The notes beneath the pieces were generated by a model. It saw nothing but the letters and a program-made list of their open reading frames with translations, had not been told where the DNA came from and made no database searches. The position numbers and the translations under genes are program-made. 64,000 nucleotides of DNA from Clostridia bacterium. Lineage in GTDB: Bacteria > Bacillota > Clostridia > Christensenellales > CAG-138. Numbering within the stretch: position 1 is the stretch's first letter; every line of letters begins with the position of its first letter. Of the stretch, positions 52,462 through 62,229 are shown piece after piece. The stretch lies in NCBI GenBank assembly GCA_016292635.1, contig JAEDIC010000001.1, positions 62,001-126,000 of the forward strand, in the 5' to 3' direction.

Positions 52462-52644
52462 TTATGCTGCCGGATATGCTTTGGCCTTATACTCACGGAT
52501 CGGATAGGCATTTGATGCAGATGCTGTCTGAGTGCGTCTTGGTTCTGAGTATCCGACCATTTCCCTCCAGCTCAAGCTCCACATGTTATCCAAACGCTCT
52601 TCCATGATTTCCCTGTTGTCTTCTTCGTACTTTGCCCAACCCAT
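52462..52644 (-). CDS. small hypothetical protein (60 aa)
   Basis: Starts MGWAKYEEDNREIMEERLDN with an AGGAGG site 7 bases upstream, which is why I accept it. The first 30 residues are helical and acidic, the rest is low-complexity (RRTQTASASNAYPIREYKAK). Similar short proteins with MG(W/Y)AKY starts occur in clostridial accessory DNA. Function unknown. Confidence 0.6.
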   Translation of the reverse strand: MGWAKYEEDNREIMEERLDNMWSLSWREMVGYSEPRRTQTASASNAYPIREYKAKAYPAA

Positions 52645-52676
52645 AATGGAACCTCCTTTTAATTTATTATTAGGTA

Positions 52677-53174
52677 TTATGCTGCGTAAATAAGCTGCGC
52701 CGCTTTTTCAAAGTCGCAGTTAAGCCTTATCATCGAGATTACATCTCCAACACAGGCAGATAATTTCTTTTCGATGGACGGAATATGATATTCGTTGGTG
52801 ATAGTGACATATTTAAGCTGCCAGCCGCCGGAAGGGCACTTGTCCGCCTGTAAAACCCTCATTCCTTCATATCCGGCAAGAGCCTCTGTGACGATGTTTA
52901 ATATGCTTTGTGATATTTGAGCTGCTTTCAGAGGGCGCTTTTCATTCTTTGGCTTTGGAAGATAGTAATAACACCCTTTGCCGATACAGTCGTGCTCTGT
53001 TCGAAGTTTTTCGGTGAGGAATCCGGGGTGCTCCTTGTATTGGCAGTACCCTACACAGTTTCCGCAGCCGGTTATCTTGCCGTCTATGCAGCGCCTGTGA
53101 TGTGCTGAGCTATTTTGCTGTTCGTAAAATGTGTACGTGTGATTGGTTTCAAAGTAAGCATTGTTGTTTATCAT
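52677..53174 (-). CDS. cysteine-rich hypothetical protein
   Basis: 165 residues with eight Cys in the first half (CIDGKITGCGNCVGYCQYKE; HDCIGKGCYYY), suggesting one or two zinc or Fe-S sites, then an alpha/beta second half (VLQADKCPSGGWQLKYVTIT, IPSIEKKLSACVGDVISMIR). Gene start has AAGGAA upstream. Next to the 60-residue protein and divergent from the large operon at 53582. Family not recognised. Confidence 0.65.
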   Translation of the reverse strand: MINNNAYFETNHTYTFYEQQNSSAHHRRCIDGKITGCGNCVGYCQYKEHPGFLTEKLRTEHDCIGKGCYYYLPKPKNEKRPLKAAQISQSILNIVTEALAGYEGMRVLQADKCPSGGWQLKYVTITNEYHIPSIEKKLSACVGDVISMIRLNCDFEKAAQLIYAA

Positions 53175-53581
53175 TGCAGGTGCGCTTCCTTTATATTGTT
53201 TTGTAGGGGTTCGTGTATATAGTAATGAGAAAGCGAAAAAGTAAGGTCGTTTTATGAAATATATAATATATTTTCATCGGCTCCGGTTTACTCTCGTTTT
53301 TATATACAGGATGTGATTACCCGCCACTTTGAAAAGTGTATTGTCTGTATTTTTCGTTGGAATATAGTAAAGTTCGCCGCAAAACTGCGGCGAACTTTAT
53401 ATTGAAACTAAACGAAATAGATTACATACTTACCTAAATATATTGGCGCAGAACAGCTGCCCTCCCTGCCAAACATCATGCCCGATATTCGCCCTATACA
53501 CCCTTGATGTAAAATGATATACTAAAATTATATATGTAAAGATAAAATTCTATCGAAAATAAAAGCATTTTGGGGTCTCAT
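53175..53581. other. divergent intergenic region with one strong hairpin
   Basis: About 400 AT-rich bases between the cysteine-rich gene and the large operon. No coding frame is seen. A perfect 13-bp hairpin TAAAGTTCGCCGC - 6 nt - GCGGCGAACTTTA (53368-53399) stands out. It lacks a T-tract on the plus strand. A weak promoter TTGATG-18 bp-TTATAT lies near 53504-53533 facing the operon. Confidence 0.55.
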
Positions 53582-56500
53582 ATGCGAGTAAATATTCTGG
53601 ATTTTGCTGAAAACTATGCCATAAAGCAAATATTTGAGCTTTGTAAATTTAAGCCTGCAACGAATCCCAAGGATGATTTGGCAATATCACAATTGGCAGA
53701 TTATATTGAAAGCCTCAGCCCCTATGTCGAACGTGATGCGGCTCAGATTTCGCTGCTTCAAAGTATCATGATTTCCATGGACGATAATGGCATGGCAGAC
53801 TCATACAGAGTAAAGGCATTGCATTCAGCCGTTATGCATTGGGGCATGGGCTCCGCTGCGGATAAAATCACATCTACTCAGGAATACTCAGCGCTCTATG
53901 AAAAGGGATTTATCTATGAAGTGCTGCGTCTCGGGAAGCAGCGATGCCTTAAATTCCAGCATCCGTATTCGGATGCTCTCAAGAGCGGCGCGTTGGCAGG
54001 TATTAAAGAACTGCTTGCAAAAAATGATATTGTAAAATCAAACAACAAAAATGTATCTGAAGGCATATCAAAATCTCATCTTTACAATAAAACCGAGCCT
54101 ACAGAAAACTCTGCCATGCAGATGCTTTTCAGGAGAATCAACCGCGAATTTCCCGATGCTGCTTACATTGGCGATATAAAAATCAACGATGAAGAATACG
54201 CCATTCTGAAGCAGTATTTGAAAAAAGCATTGGAAAATCTTGATGGCAATCCTGACGATGCCATGTATGCTGTGGCTGTGGTACAGGTTGCCATGCGTAC
54301 ATATCGTGAACATGTTTTTTGGGGAAATTTCTTTGCCGAAGCAGATGTTCCGTCAAATGCCTCCCTGCAGGGAATTATAGGCAAAAAGTTCTGGGCTATT
54401 CTCATAAAGCATAACAAGTTTCATACAGACAGCAAACGCTATATACAGAACATTCTGATGCATTGCTATGTTTCTGATTATTACGCACCCAAGTATTTTG
54501 ACTTTTTATACAAGTTTTACAGCATAGACCTGGACAGAGATATATCGAGGCTTGATCAGGAAACGATGAACATCCTGCTTGACTCGGTATGCTCTGAAGA
54601 TAATACCGGGCGCCGATATATGCTGGTACAGCATACAAGCCAGGCAGTAGCAGCAAACAGACCCGATGCAGCAGTTCGTATACGTCGCCACCTTGAGCAA
54701 ATCGATAAGCTGTTCTGGAACCCGGAATATGAAATCATAGCGGACCACCGGCTGGATTCCCTTATGCAAGATTGGGCAAGGTCAGCCAACGAGCTGGCGC
54801 TGGATGCAAACAGCATTGGAAGAAATCACGGGCGCGGTGCACGAAGGTTCTCTTCCCCTTATATTTTCTTCGACAAAGCAAATGCTTCTTTCCAGCTGGT
54901 ATTGCCGTCCCAGATAGTAAAATGGGGTGGAGAAAGCGACCTGTACTGGGAGATTTCCGGCGCAGAGGAAATCTGTCTGGAAACTGAACTCACAGAGTCG
55001 GTAACGGGCTACAAAGTACTGCAGACAAGCACTCCCATAAATTGGCATTCTGTGCTTGGCAAATTCAGGATCAGATTGACTGATAACGGCGGAATCGCTC
55101 ACAAGACTTTTTACATAACAGAAAGCAACATCAGATTTTTCGATTGCGATGGATATCCCGTAAATGCCAATGCGCTTAAGACAGAGGAAATCATTGCAGT
55201 ATCTCAACCCGAAGACATATTGCTGTCCAGCGCTCTTACTGACAGTTATGTGGCGAATGGGCTGCTATTCTCCTGCTTTGATTTTGAATATGAGGACATA
55301 TTGCGTCTGCCTGACGGCAAAGCGGTAATAGTGGGTAAAAAAGAAATTCAAAGCGGCCTTGCCGGCAAAGGCTATGTGGAAGCGGCTGTATGCACCTATG
55401 ATGACAACGAGTGCAGGCTATATCGGGAAATGCCCCATCTGGTTCTCAGAATGCAGCCTCAAAAGGCCGCAGGAACATGCATAGAAATAAATGGGCAGCG
55501 GTTTAAGCTGTTTGATACCGAAACCGTAGAGTTTTCCATAGATGACCGTTCAGGAGAGACAGGATATTACATAAATCTGGCATTCTTAGGTGCTCAGAAT
55601 GGATTATACGAAATAATGGCCGATATCCCCGGGGGTGCTGTACATCGCTGGAAATTTGTGCTGGTCAAAGATTTTGAGGCTGTATTCGACGGTGCTCCAT
55701 ATGTATTTGAGCCCCGTGGAACAGTAAGCTTTAATGACAGCATGCAGGTAATACCGCTCAGTGCCGCAGCAGAACAAGTGCCGGGAACCAATGATTTCAA
55801 GTTTGAAATAGAGCGCACCGGCCGCCGGATAGAGTTTGAACTTGCTGCATTGGATAAGCCATGCATTGTGTCGCTTCCGGTGCCTGCTGTGTTTATAAAG
55901 GCAGGGAATGACAATTGGTCAAGCCGCCGTCCGCCCCATATGTGGCACAAAGATTTCCCGGATATTATTGAACTGTCCGTACCCTATCACAAGGTTTCGC
56001 TCAGTATGGAACATCCATCTTCAGATGATGGCGGAAGAAGAATTGAATACGGAAGAAACATGGGCAGCGACAGCATTGTTTGCGATGTTCGTCGTTTCAA
56101 GTCGTACTTATCCGGCGACGGAAACTTAAGGCAGCTGCGTATGAGCTTTGCAGAAGTAGATACCGATTTGTTTAATATACTGATCAGAAGTATAGTTACT
56201 TCCTGTGATATAATAGGCAACTTCGAAAATGATTCTATCACTATAAACGCAAATATTATCGGCCAGGCACAGTATTGCTTTGATCTGTATCATAACGGAG
56301 CGTTGATAGCGGATAAGGCAATGCTTGATAATGGAACTGCAACACTATTCGGCCTGGCAAAGAATGGACGATATACAGTAGAATTATTTGAAGAGGAAGC
56401 AGATACCTCCGGCTTTGAAGACGCTTATTATTCCTCCCTCGGCAAATATGAACAGCAGCTGCTCAATCCTTATGATATGAGCGACAGGTCCTTCCGCATC

Positions 56501-57532
56501 ATCCAGATAGAGAATAAAGAAAATGGCACTATATATCCGTTGATGTGCAACTTCTACGTGGAGCACCTGAAAAAGGTTGATGCAAATATCTATTGTGGAA
56601 CCATGGTTGCAGAAAAGCGTGATGGAACAATACTTGCCGCATTTCCTATAAATGTTGAGTTTCCGGATCTTAAGACTCCCGGCCTTCTTTGGATAAGCTT
56701 TGCTGATGAGTATGGTGACAAGACAGAATTCCTTTATGACACCAGAAGAAAAGTAATTCTTAAAGAGGAAAATCCTGCGCTGCGAAAGCTTGAATGCTAT
56801 CGCAGATACAGTGTTCTTAATCAAAGTGAAGAAATCTTCCGCGTTGAATTCTGTGATAGAGCAAAGTGCGCAAGAGAAGATATCCCCAATACTTTGGTGT
56901 TTGAGGAAACATCGAATGTATTCAGTTTTGCCAATCAAAGACAATCCCGCGCCTTGCAAGAAAAAAACAACAGAAGCATTAAGGATATAAGCTGGAAGGG
57001 GTTAGACTATGAATTTCTGAAGGCTGCAGGAATTCATAGAATGGGGCAAATAGTCTGTCACGACAGAAATTCATTCAAAAGGCTGATTGGAGCAGCGGAA
57101 GAAAGCATCGACAGAATTGAACGCACCTTGGCTGCATATGGTTATTCTTTTGCAAAAGCCGAAGCATCTATTGGCAGCGCAAAAGCATATGCAACATCCT
57201 TTGCTTCGAAAGAACCGATTGAGAAAGCTTCTGTCATTTTACCGGCACCTGATGCCTGGGACGAAGTACAAGTTCTGGAACCATGCAACGATGAGTACAG
57301 TACTTCAACTGAAGAAGCAGCTCCAAAAGACACGAGAGATATTAAGGTATCCCATACCATGCTACCGCCCATGACATACAACTGCCTTAAAACTGCGGGG
57401 CATCTAACTGTTGGCGATGTGCTGGAGCTGTACCTGGTTAAAGGCAAAAAAGGTCTTGAGAATATCCCGCGAAGTACGGCAGAGATGAGACAGCAGATCA
57501 TGGATATGCTCAAACACTACGAATTGATATAG
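53582..57532 (+). CDS. large protein with two RpoA-C-like helix-hairpin modules, partner of the DUF1998 helicase
   Basis: 1316 residues from ATG 53582 (TTTGGGG upstream; a TTG four codons earlier is possible). I do not recognise the N-terminal ~450 residues, which are mostly helical (FELCKFKPATNPKDDLAISQ; LLDSVCSEDNTGRRYMLVQH). The middle (~450-1100) is rich in beta strands with Ig-like patterning. Residues ~1133-1190 (WKGLDYEFLKAAGIHRMGQI ... SIDRIERTLAAYGYSF) and ~1260-1316 (MTYNCLKTAGHLTVGDVLEL ... LENIPRSTAEMRQQIMDML) resemble RNA polymerase alpha C-terminal domains, i.e. (HhH)2-type DNA-binding folds. Ten bases separate it from the helicase gene, so they surely act together. Size and position resemble DruH of Druantia III, without sequence proof. 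Confidence 0.75.
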   Translation: MRVNILDFAENYAIKQIFELCKFKPATNPKDDLAISQLADYIESLSPYVERDAAQISLLQSIMISMDDNGMADSYRVKALHSAVMHWGMGSAADKITSTQEYSALYEKGFIYEVLRLGKQRCLKFQHPYSDALKSGALAGIKELLAKNDIVKSNNKNVSEGISKSHLYNKTEPTENSAMQMLFRRINREFPDAAYIGDIKINDEEYAILKQYLKKALENLDGNPDDAMYAVAVVQVAMRTYREHVFWGNFFAEADVPSNASLQGIIGKKFWAILIKHNKFHTDSKRYIQNILMHCYVSDYYAPKYFDFLYKFYSIDLDRDISRLDQETMNILLDSVCSEDNTGRRYMLVQHTSQAVAANRPDAAVRIRRHLEQIDKLFWNPEYEIIADHRLDSLMQDWARSANELALDANSIGRNHGRGARRFSSPYIFFDKANASFQLVLPSQIVKWGGESDLYWEISGAEEICLETELTESVTGYKVLQTSTPINWHSVLGKFRIRLTDNGGIAHKTFYITESNIRFFDCDGYPVNANALKTEEIIAVSQPEDILLSSALTDSYVANGLLFSCFDFEYEDILRLPDGKAVIVGKKEIQSGLAGKGYVEAAVCTYDDNECRLYREMPHLVLRMQPQKAAGTCIEINGQRFKLFDTETVEFSIDDRSGETGYYINLAFLGAQNGLYEIMADIPGGAVHRWKFVLVKDFEAVFDGAPYVFEPRGTVSFNDSMQVIPLSAAAEQVPGTNDFKFEIERTGRRIEFELAALDKPCIVSLPVPAVFIKAGNDNWSSRRPPHMWHKDFPDIIELSVPYHKVSLSMEHPSSDDGGRRIEYGRNMGSDSIVCDVRRFKSYLSGDGNLRQLRMSFAEVDTDLFNILIRSIVTSCDIIGNFENDSITINANIIGQAQYCFDLYHNGALIADKAMLDNGTATLFGLAKNGRYTVELFEEEADTSGFEDAYYSSLGKYEQQLLNPYDMSDRSFRIIQIENKENGTIYPLMCNFYVEHLKKVDANIYCGTMVAEKRDGTILAAFPINVEFPDLKTPGLLWISFADEYGDKTEFLYDTRRKVILKEENPALRKLECYRRYSVLNQSEEIFRVEFCDRAKCAREDIPNTLVFEETSNVFSFANQRQSRALQEKNNRSIKDISWKGLDYEFLKAAGIHRMGQIVCHDRNSFKRLIGAAEESIDRIERTLAAYGYSFAKAEASIGSAKAYATSFASKEPIEKASVILPAPDAWDEVQVLEPCNDEYSTSTEEAAPKDTRDIKVSHTMLPPMTYNCLKTAGHLTVGDVLELYLVKGKKGLENIPRSTAEMRQQIMDMLKHYELI

Positions 57533-57542
57533 GAGACATACA

Positions 57543-60500
57543 ATGGCATTTTTCCCGGTAGCGGCCTCCGCAGAAATCACAAAGAAATATAAGCAGTATC
57601 TCAAAACTATATTTGAGCTGAAGGATCCGGTGTATCAGAAGCAATTCCAGAAGCTTCTGGATGATGATTCTCAGTTTGCCAACGGGCCCTATCTCGATGT
57701 AACAGACTCCTTCAAAAAGGGTAGTTCCATCAACGAGCTGATAGAAAGCGGGATCCTTCCCAAGGGCTTTGAAAAGCTGAACATGAACCTTACCAGGCCA
57801 TTGTATCTGCATCAGGAAAAGGCGGTATCCAAGGCTGTTTCCGGAAAAAACATGGTTGTTTCCACGGGTACAGGCTCCGGTAAAACAGAGAGCTTTCTTA
57901 TTCCCGTGCTGGCACATATAGTATCCGAGCTGCAGACAGGCAAAAAAGAATCCGGAGTAAGGGCATTGCTTATTTACCCTATGAACGCCCTTGCCAACGA
58001 CCAGATCGAACGTCTGCGCTCCTTGCTCAAAGATTATCCCGAAATAACATACGGCAGCTATACAGGACAAACCCGAAAAACTTATAGAGAGGCGCTGGCT
58101 GAATATCGAATGCTCAACAACGGCAGCGAGCCAAATCCCAACGAGCTTATAAGCCGCGAGCAGATGCAGGACGACCCTCCCCATATTCTTGTCACAAACT
58201 ATGCCATGCTGGAGTACCTTATGGTACGTCCAGATGACAGCGTTTTCTTCCAGAACGGAAGCAGCTGGAAATATGTTGTACTGGATGAAGCCCACGTGTA
58301 TTCCGGCTCCACCGGAATAGAGGTATCAATGCTGCTCAGGCGGCTGAAGAGCACCCTTAAAGGCAGCAATCTCCAGTACATCCTTACCAGCGCCACCTTG
58401 GGCGATGAAAACAGTAATAAGGAAGTAGCTGAGTTTGCATCCGCCTTGTGTGCAGCCCCCTTTTCTGCCGCGGATGTGATCAGGGCATACCGGGTAGAAA
58501 CGGTGGTACAGAATACAAAAACAAACCTGCCTGCCGAGTTTTACAGGGCCTGCGGCGATGAACTGGCAAAAGATATTCCGGACGAAAAGCATATTGCTGC
58601 CTTGCTGCAGCAGTATACAGGGATGAACTGCAGCACCGGAGAACTGAGCGAGTGGCTTTATGATGCGCTGGAATGTGACGGAACATTTCAGAAAATAAAG
58701 CGCTTTATGAATGTTCCCCGAAAGGTTAAGGAGATATCCCGCCATGCAGGCTGGAGCGATTCTGATACCGAGCGGTTTATAATAACAGCATCCCATGCGG
58801 CAAAGGGCGGAATACAGCTTTTTGACGCCCGCTATCATATGTTTCTCAGAGCCACAGAGAGCGTATTTGTAACACTCGGCTCCAACAAACGGCTGTTTTT
58901 AGACCGTAAAGAATATCATTACGAAGCAGACGGCAGGCAACAAAAGGTGTTCGAGATAGGAACCTGCAGCTTTTGCCATGCAATATTTATCACAGGCGAA
59001 ATCCAAAACGATATTCTGATGCAGACGGGTAAAGCCAACAGCGACGATGGCTCTGCAGTGTTTTTGCTTGAAAATGAATTCGCGGATACAGACGAAGATC
59101 ACCTCATGGAATATGACGGGCTGGATTTGGAACCCTACGAGGTATGCCCCCAATGCGGATTTATACGTCGGGCAGATGCGGTAAAGAAAAAGAGCTGTGC
59201 CTGCGGGCAGCCCATGATAAAGCTGTGGAAAGCAAATAAGCTCTCCAAATCCTTAAAAAAGTGCCCTTCCTGCGAAGCGGTTAGTCCTTTGGGCATATTG
59301 CGCATGTTCTTTACCGGGCAGGAGGCTGTTACCAGCGTTATAGGTACAGCGCTGTTTGAATCGCTGCCTGCATATAAAATAACCATACAGCAAACGGTGG
59401 AAGAAGATGACTCCGGTTTCGGCTTCAGCGATCAGTCCGTAGAAAGCAATGAAAAAGAAGCCAAGCAGTTTCTGGCTTTTTCAGATAGCCGTCAGGCCGC
59501 TGCGTTTTATGCCACTTACATGGATAAAACATACAGAAATATGCTCAATAAGAGGCTTATAGTGGAGACGCTGAGCGGACTTCGCGCACCGATGCCCATG
59601 GAGCAGTTTGTAGGTGATCTTGCCGGCGAGTTTGATGCGCATAAAAGTTGCGACAACGGCAGCTATGCCGAAAAAGAAGCCTGGAAAGCCATACTTGCTG
59701 AACTTATAGACAACAACGGCAACACATCCCTGTATAGGACGGGATTGCTTCAGCTGAACTTGAAAAAGCAAACCTTCCCCGGAAACGGGCTGTGGAAGCT
59801 GTCCCCGGAGGAAGTGCGTGCGATATGCTGCGAAATTTTGCTGCCGATGGTGGCAGATGCAGCTGTTTCCCACAGCCAGGTGGCCCTTACAAAAGCAGAT
59901 CTGGAAGATATAACCCACAGCGGAGTGAAGAGCGCATATACCTATTCCGATGCGGATTCACGCAAGCGGCAAAAGGCCTTTATACCTACCAGATCCGGAC
60001 TCAGCAATAAGCGAATAGACTATATTTCAAAGCTGGCCCGTAAGGTTGGGCAGCCTGACGATCAGCAGAATTGCATAAAACTGCTGAACGGAATATGGAA
60101 AATACTGACCAAGCCGGAAGATTCTATCCTTTCACAGGAAAACGGCGCTTATACAGTTGATGTGGGTGCATTTACCGTATTCGGAAAAGGACAGTGGTAT
60201 CGCTGTCCAAAATGCAAAAAACTGACTGCATATAACGTAAAGGGCATATGCCCCACTTATCATTGCGACGGTGAATTGGAGCCGGTTGATCCGGAAACGC
60301 TGTTTGCAGGCAACCACTATTTTGAAATGTACCGCACCATGGATATGCGCCCCCTCAGAATAGTGGAGCATTCTGCCCAGCTTTCCAAAGAGAAGGCATA
60401 TGAGTACCAGCGCAGATTCAAGGAAAAGGAGCTAGACGTGCTGAGCTGCTCCACCACCTTTGAAATGGGTGTTGACGTAGGTTCCCTAGAAACGGTATTT

Positions 60501-62204
60501 ATGCGCAATATGCCTCCCACCCCTGCCAACTATGCCCAGCGAGCAGGCCGTGCGGGCCGAAGCACCACCTCCGCCGCATTTGCCCTCACCTTCTGCAACA
60601 AAAGCAATCACGATTTTTCCTTCTTCCGCGATCCCGTACGAATGATTCGCGGCAAGATATATCCCCCTGCATTCAATACAAACAACGAAAAGATCGCCAT
60701 CCGGCATGTATATGCTTCAGCAATGAGCTTCTTCTGGAAGAAAAGCCCGGGATATTTTTCCAAAGCGGAAGCCATGCTAGGCAATGGAACCCAGGACTCT
60801 GCCCTTGGTATGCTGGAATTTGCGGCGTACCTTAACAGTCATCCCTCCGATTTGCAGGCTTTTATTAAAGATTTCCTGCCGCAGGACCTTATTGCTGCCC
60901 TGGGAATTGATACGTTTGGTTGGCTGGATGCTTTCATAGGTGAAACAGGCACCCTTACCCGAGGTGTAAATGAATACACAGAGGCTGTGGGGTTGCTGCT
61001 TGAGGAACGTAAGCGGCTTAACGCTGATTTGAAGAGCGACGGATATATCGTACAGCGGCTCAGAACCTACTACAGTGAACCAATAATAGCGTTTTTATCC
61101 AGGGCAGGCGTGTTCCCCCGCTATGGCTTCCCCGTGGATACCGTTGAGATGGAAATCCCTTCAAACGGTATGCGCGGAAACATGTTCGGCATTGAGCTGC
61201 AGCGTGACTTGGCTATGGCAATATCGGAATATGCGCCAAATTCTCAGGTGGTTGCAAACGGCAATATGGTAACCAGCCGGTATATCAAAAAGGCTCCCAA
61301 CATGCTGTGGAAAATGTACGATTACAGAATATGTGGAACCTGCGGCGGTATTTCTGTCAGTGTGCATGTATCTGATGAAAAAGAGAAAGACTCTGCCGTT
61401 TGTGAATGTTGCCATAGTTCTTTGACTATGCCGCAGCGCACGTTTATAGTACCGGAATTTGGTTTTATAGCAGAAAGCAATATTGAAAAGCCCGGACTTG
61501 TAAAACCTAAACGAACCTACAATCTTGAAACTGCCTATGTAGGAAAAGCCGACGGTGAAATCATTACAGTAAAAATCGGTGCAACAGAAGTAATGCTGAA
61601 GCACAGCAAAAAGGACGAAATGGCCGTTATAAACAATACTAGCTTCTTTATATGCAAAAGCTGCGGATACGCAGAGGCGGATAAAGGAACATTTTCACCT
61701 TTCAAAAATAAGGAACACAATCGCGCCAGTGGATATAATTGCGGAAATAAGAGTTTGCAGCGCTATTCGCTGGGATATCGCTTTGAGACCGATGTTACAC
61801 AGATTCGCTTTGTTTCTCCGCGCCTGCCTGCAAGCAGGTGGGATTATGCTTATTCTGTACTTTGCGGCTTGCAGCGAGGCTTTTGCAGCTACTACGGGAT
61901 TGATGAGCGTGATATTTCCGGCTGTCTACATTATTATGATGATGGTATAGGCGGATCCTATTCCATAATTCTGTATGACCGTACTCCCGGCGGATCCGGC
62001 TATGTACGCAAGCTGTACGGAGCAAAGGAACTTACTGAGGTAATCAAGCACACCCGGGACATAATGGCTGGTTGCAGCTGCGGCGGCGATGAAGGTGATG
62101 CCTCCTGTTACTCCTGCTTAAGGAATTACTATAATCAAAAGCATCATGATGAGCTTAAGCGTGGATATGTACTGAACTTTATAGATAAGGTTCTCGGAAA
62201 GTAA
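57543..62204 (+). CDS. DEAH-box helicase with C-terminal DUF1998-type cysteine region
   Basis: 1553 residues, superfamily 2. Motif I STGTGSGKTESFL (~107), Ia LLIYPMNALANDQ, II VVLDEAHVYSG (~247), III ILTSATLG, then the second RecA domain with CSTTFEMGVDVGSLETVFMR and motif VI QRAGRAGR (~999). Several cysteine pairs lie between (CSFCHAIFITGE, CPQCGFIRR, CPKCKKL, CGTCGGIS, CKSCGYAE). The end carries the DUF1998 signature GGSGYVRKLYG then CSCGGDEGDASCYSCLRNYY. This combination is found in MrfA-type repair helicases and in defence helicases (DruE, DISARM-related). Overall length and a giant upstream partner favour a defence-type assignment. Confidence 0.88.
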   Translation: MAFFPVAASAEITKKYKQYLKTIFELKDPVYQKQFQKLLDDDSQFANGPYLDVTDSFKKGSSINELIESGILPKGFEKLNMNLTRPLYLHQEKAVSKAVSGKNMVVSTGTGSGKTESFLIPVLAHIVSELQTGKKESGVRALLIYPMNALANDQIERLRSLLKDYPEITYGSYTGQTRKTYREALAEYRMLNNGSEPNPNELISREQMQDDPPHILVTNYAMLEYLMVRPDDSVFFQNGSSWKYVVLDEAHVYSGSTGIEVSMLLRRLKSTLKGSNLQYILTSATLGDENSNKEVAEFASALCAAPFSAADVIRAYRVETVVQNTKTNLPAEFYRACGDELAKDIPDEKHIAALLQQYTGMNCSTGELSEWLYDALECDGTFQKIKRFMNVPRKVKEISRHAGWSDSDTERFIITASHAAKGGIQLFDARYHMFLRATESVFVTLGSNKRLFLDRKEYHYEADGRQQKVFEIGTCSFCHAIFITGEIQNDILMQTGKANSDDGSAVFLLENEFADTDEDHLMEYDGLDLEPYEVCPQCGFIRRADAVKKKSCACGQPMIKLWKANKLSKSLKKCPSCEAVSPLGILRMFFTGQEAVTSVIGTALFESLPAYKITIQQTVEEDDSGFGFSDQSVESNEKEAKQFLAFSDSRQAAAFYATYMDKTYRNMLNKRLIVETLSGLRAPMPMEQFVGDLAGEFDAHKSCDNGSYAEKEAWKAILAELIDNNGNTSLYRTGLLQLNLKKQTFPGNGLWKLSPEEVRAICCEILLPMVADAAVSHSQVALTKADLEDITHSGVKSAYTYSDADSRKRQKAFIPTRSGLSNKRIDYISKLARKVGQPDDQQNCIKLLNGIWKILTKPEDSILSQENGAYTVDVGAFTVFGKGQWYRCPKCKKLTAYNVKGICPTYHCDGELEPVDPETLFAGNHYFEMYRTMDMRPLRIVEHSAQLSKEKAYEYQRRFKEKELDVLSCSTTFEMGVDVGSLETVFMRNMPPTPANYAQRAGRAGRSTTSAAFALTFCNKSNHDFSFFRDPVRMIRGKIYPPAFNTNNEKIAIRHVYASAMSFFWKKSPGYFSKAEAMLGNGTQDSALGMLEFAAYLNSHPSDLQAFIKDFLPQDLIAALGIDTFGWLDAFIGETGTLTRGVNEYTEAVGLLLEERKRLNADLKSDGYIVQRLRTYYSEPIIAFLSRAGVFPRYGFPVDTVEMEIPSNGMRGNMFGIELQRDLAMAISEYAPNSQVVANGNMVTSRYIKKAPNMLWKMYDYRICGTCGGISVSVHVSDEKEKDSAVCECCHSSLTMPQRTFIVPEFGFIAESNIEKPGLVKPKRTYNLETAYVGKADGEIITVKIGATEVMLKHSKKDEMAVINNTSFFICKSCGYAEADKGTFSPFKNKEHNRASGYNCGNKSLQRYSLGYRFETDVTQIRFVSPRLPASRWDYAYSVLCGLQRGFCSYYGIDERDISGCLHYYDDGIGGSYSIILYDRTPGGSGYVRKLYGAKELTEVIKHTRDIMAGCSCGGDEGDASCYSCLRNYYNQKHHDELKRGYVLNFIDKVLGK

Positions 62205-62229
62205 AAGAAGCTGAAGGGAAAGAAATACC

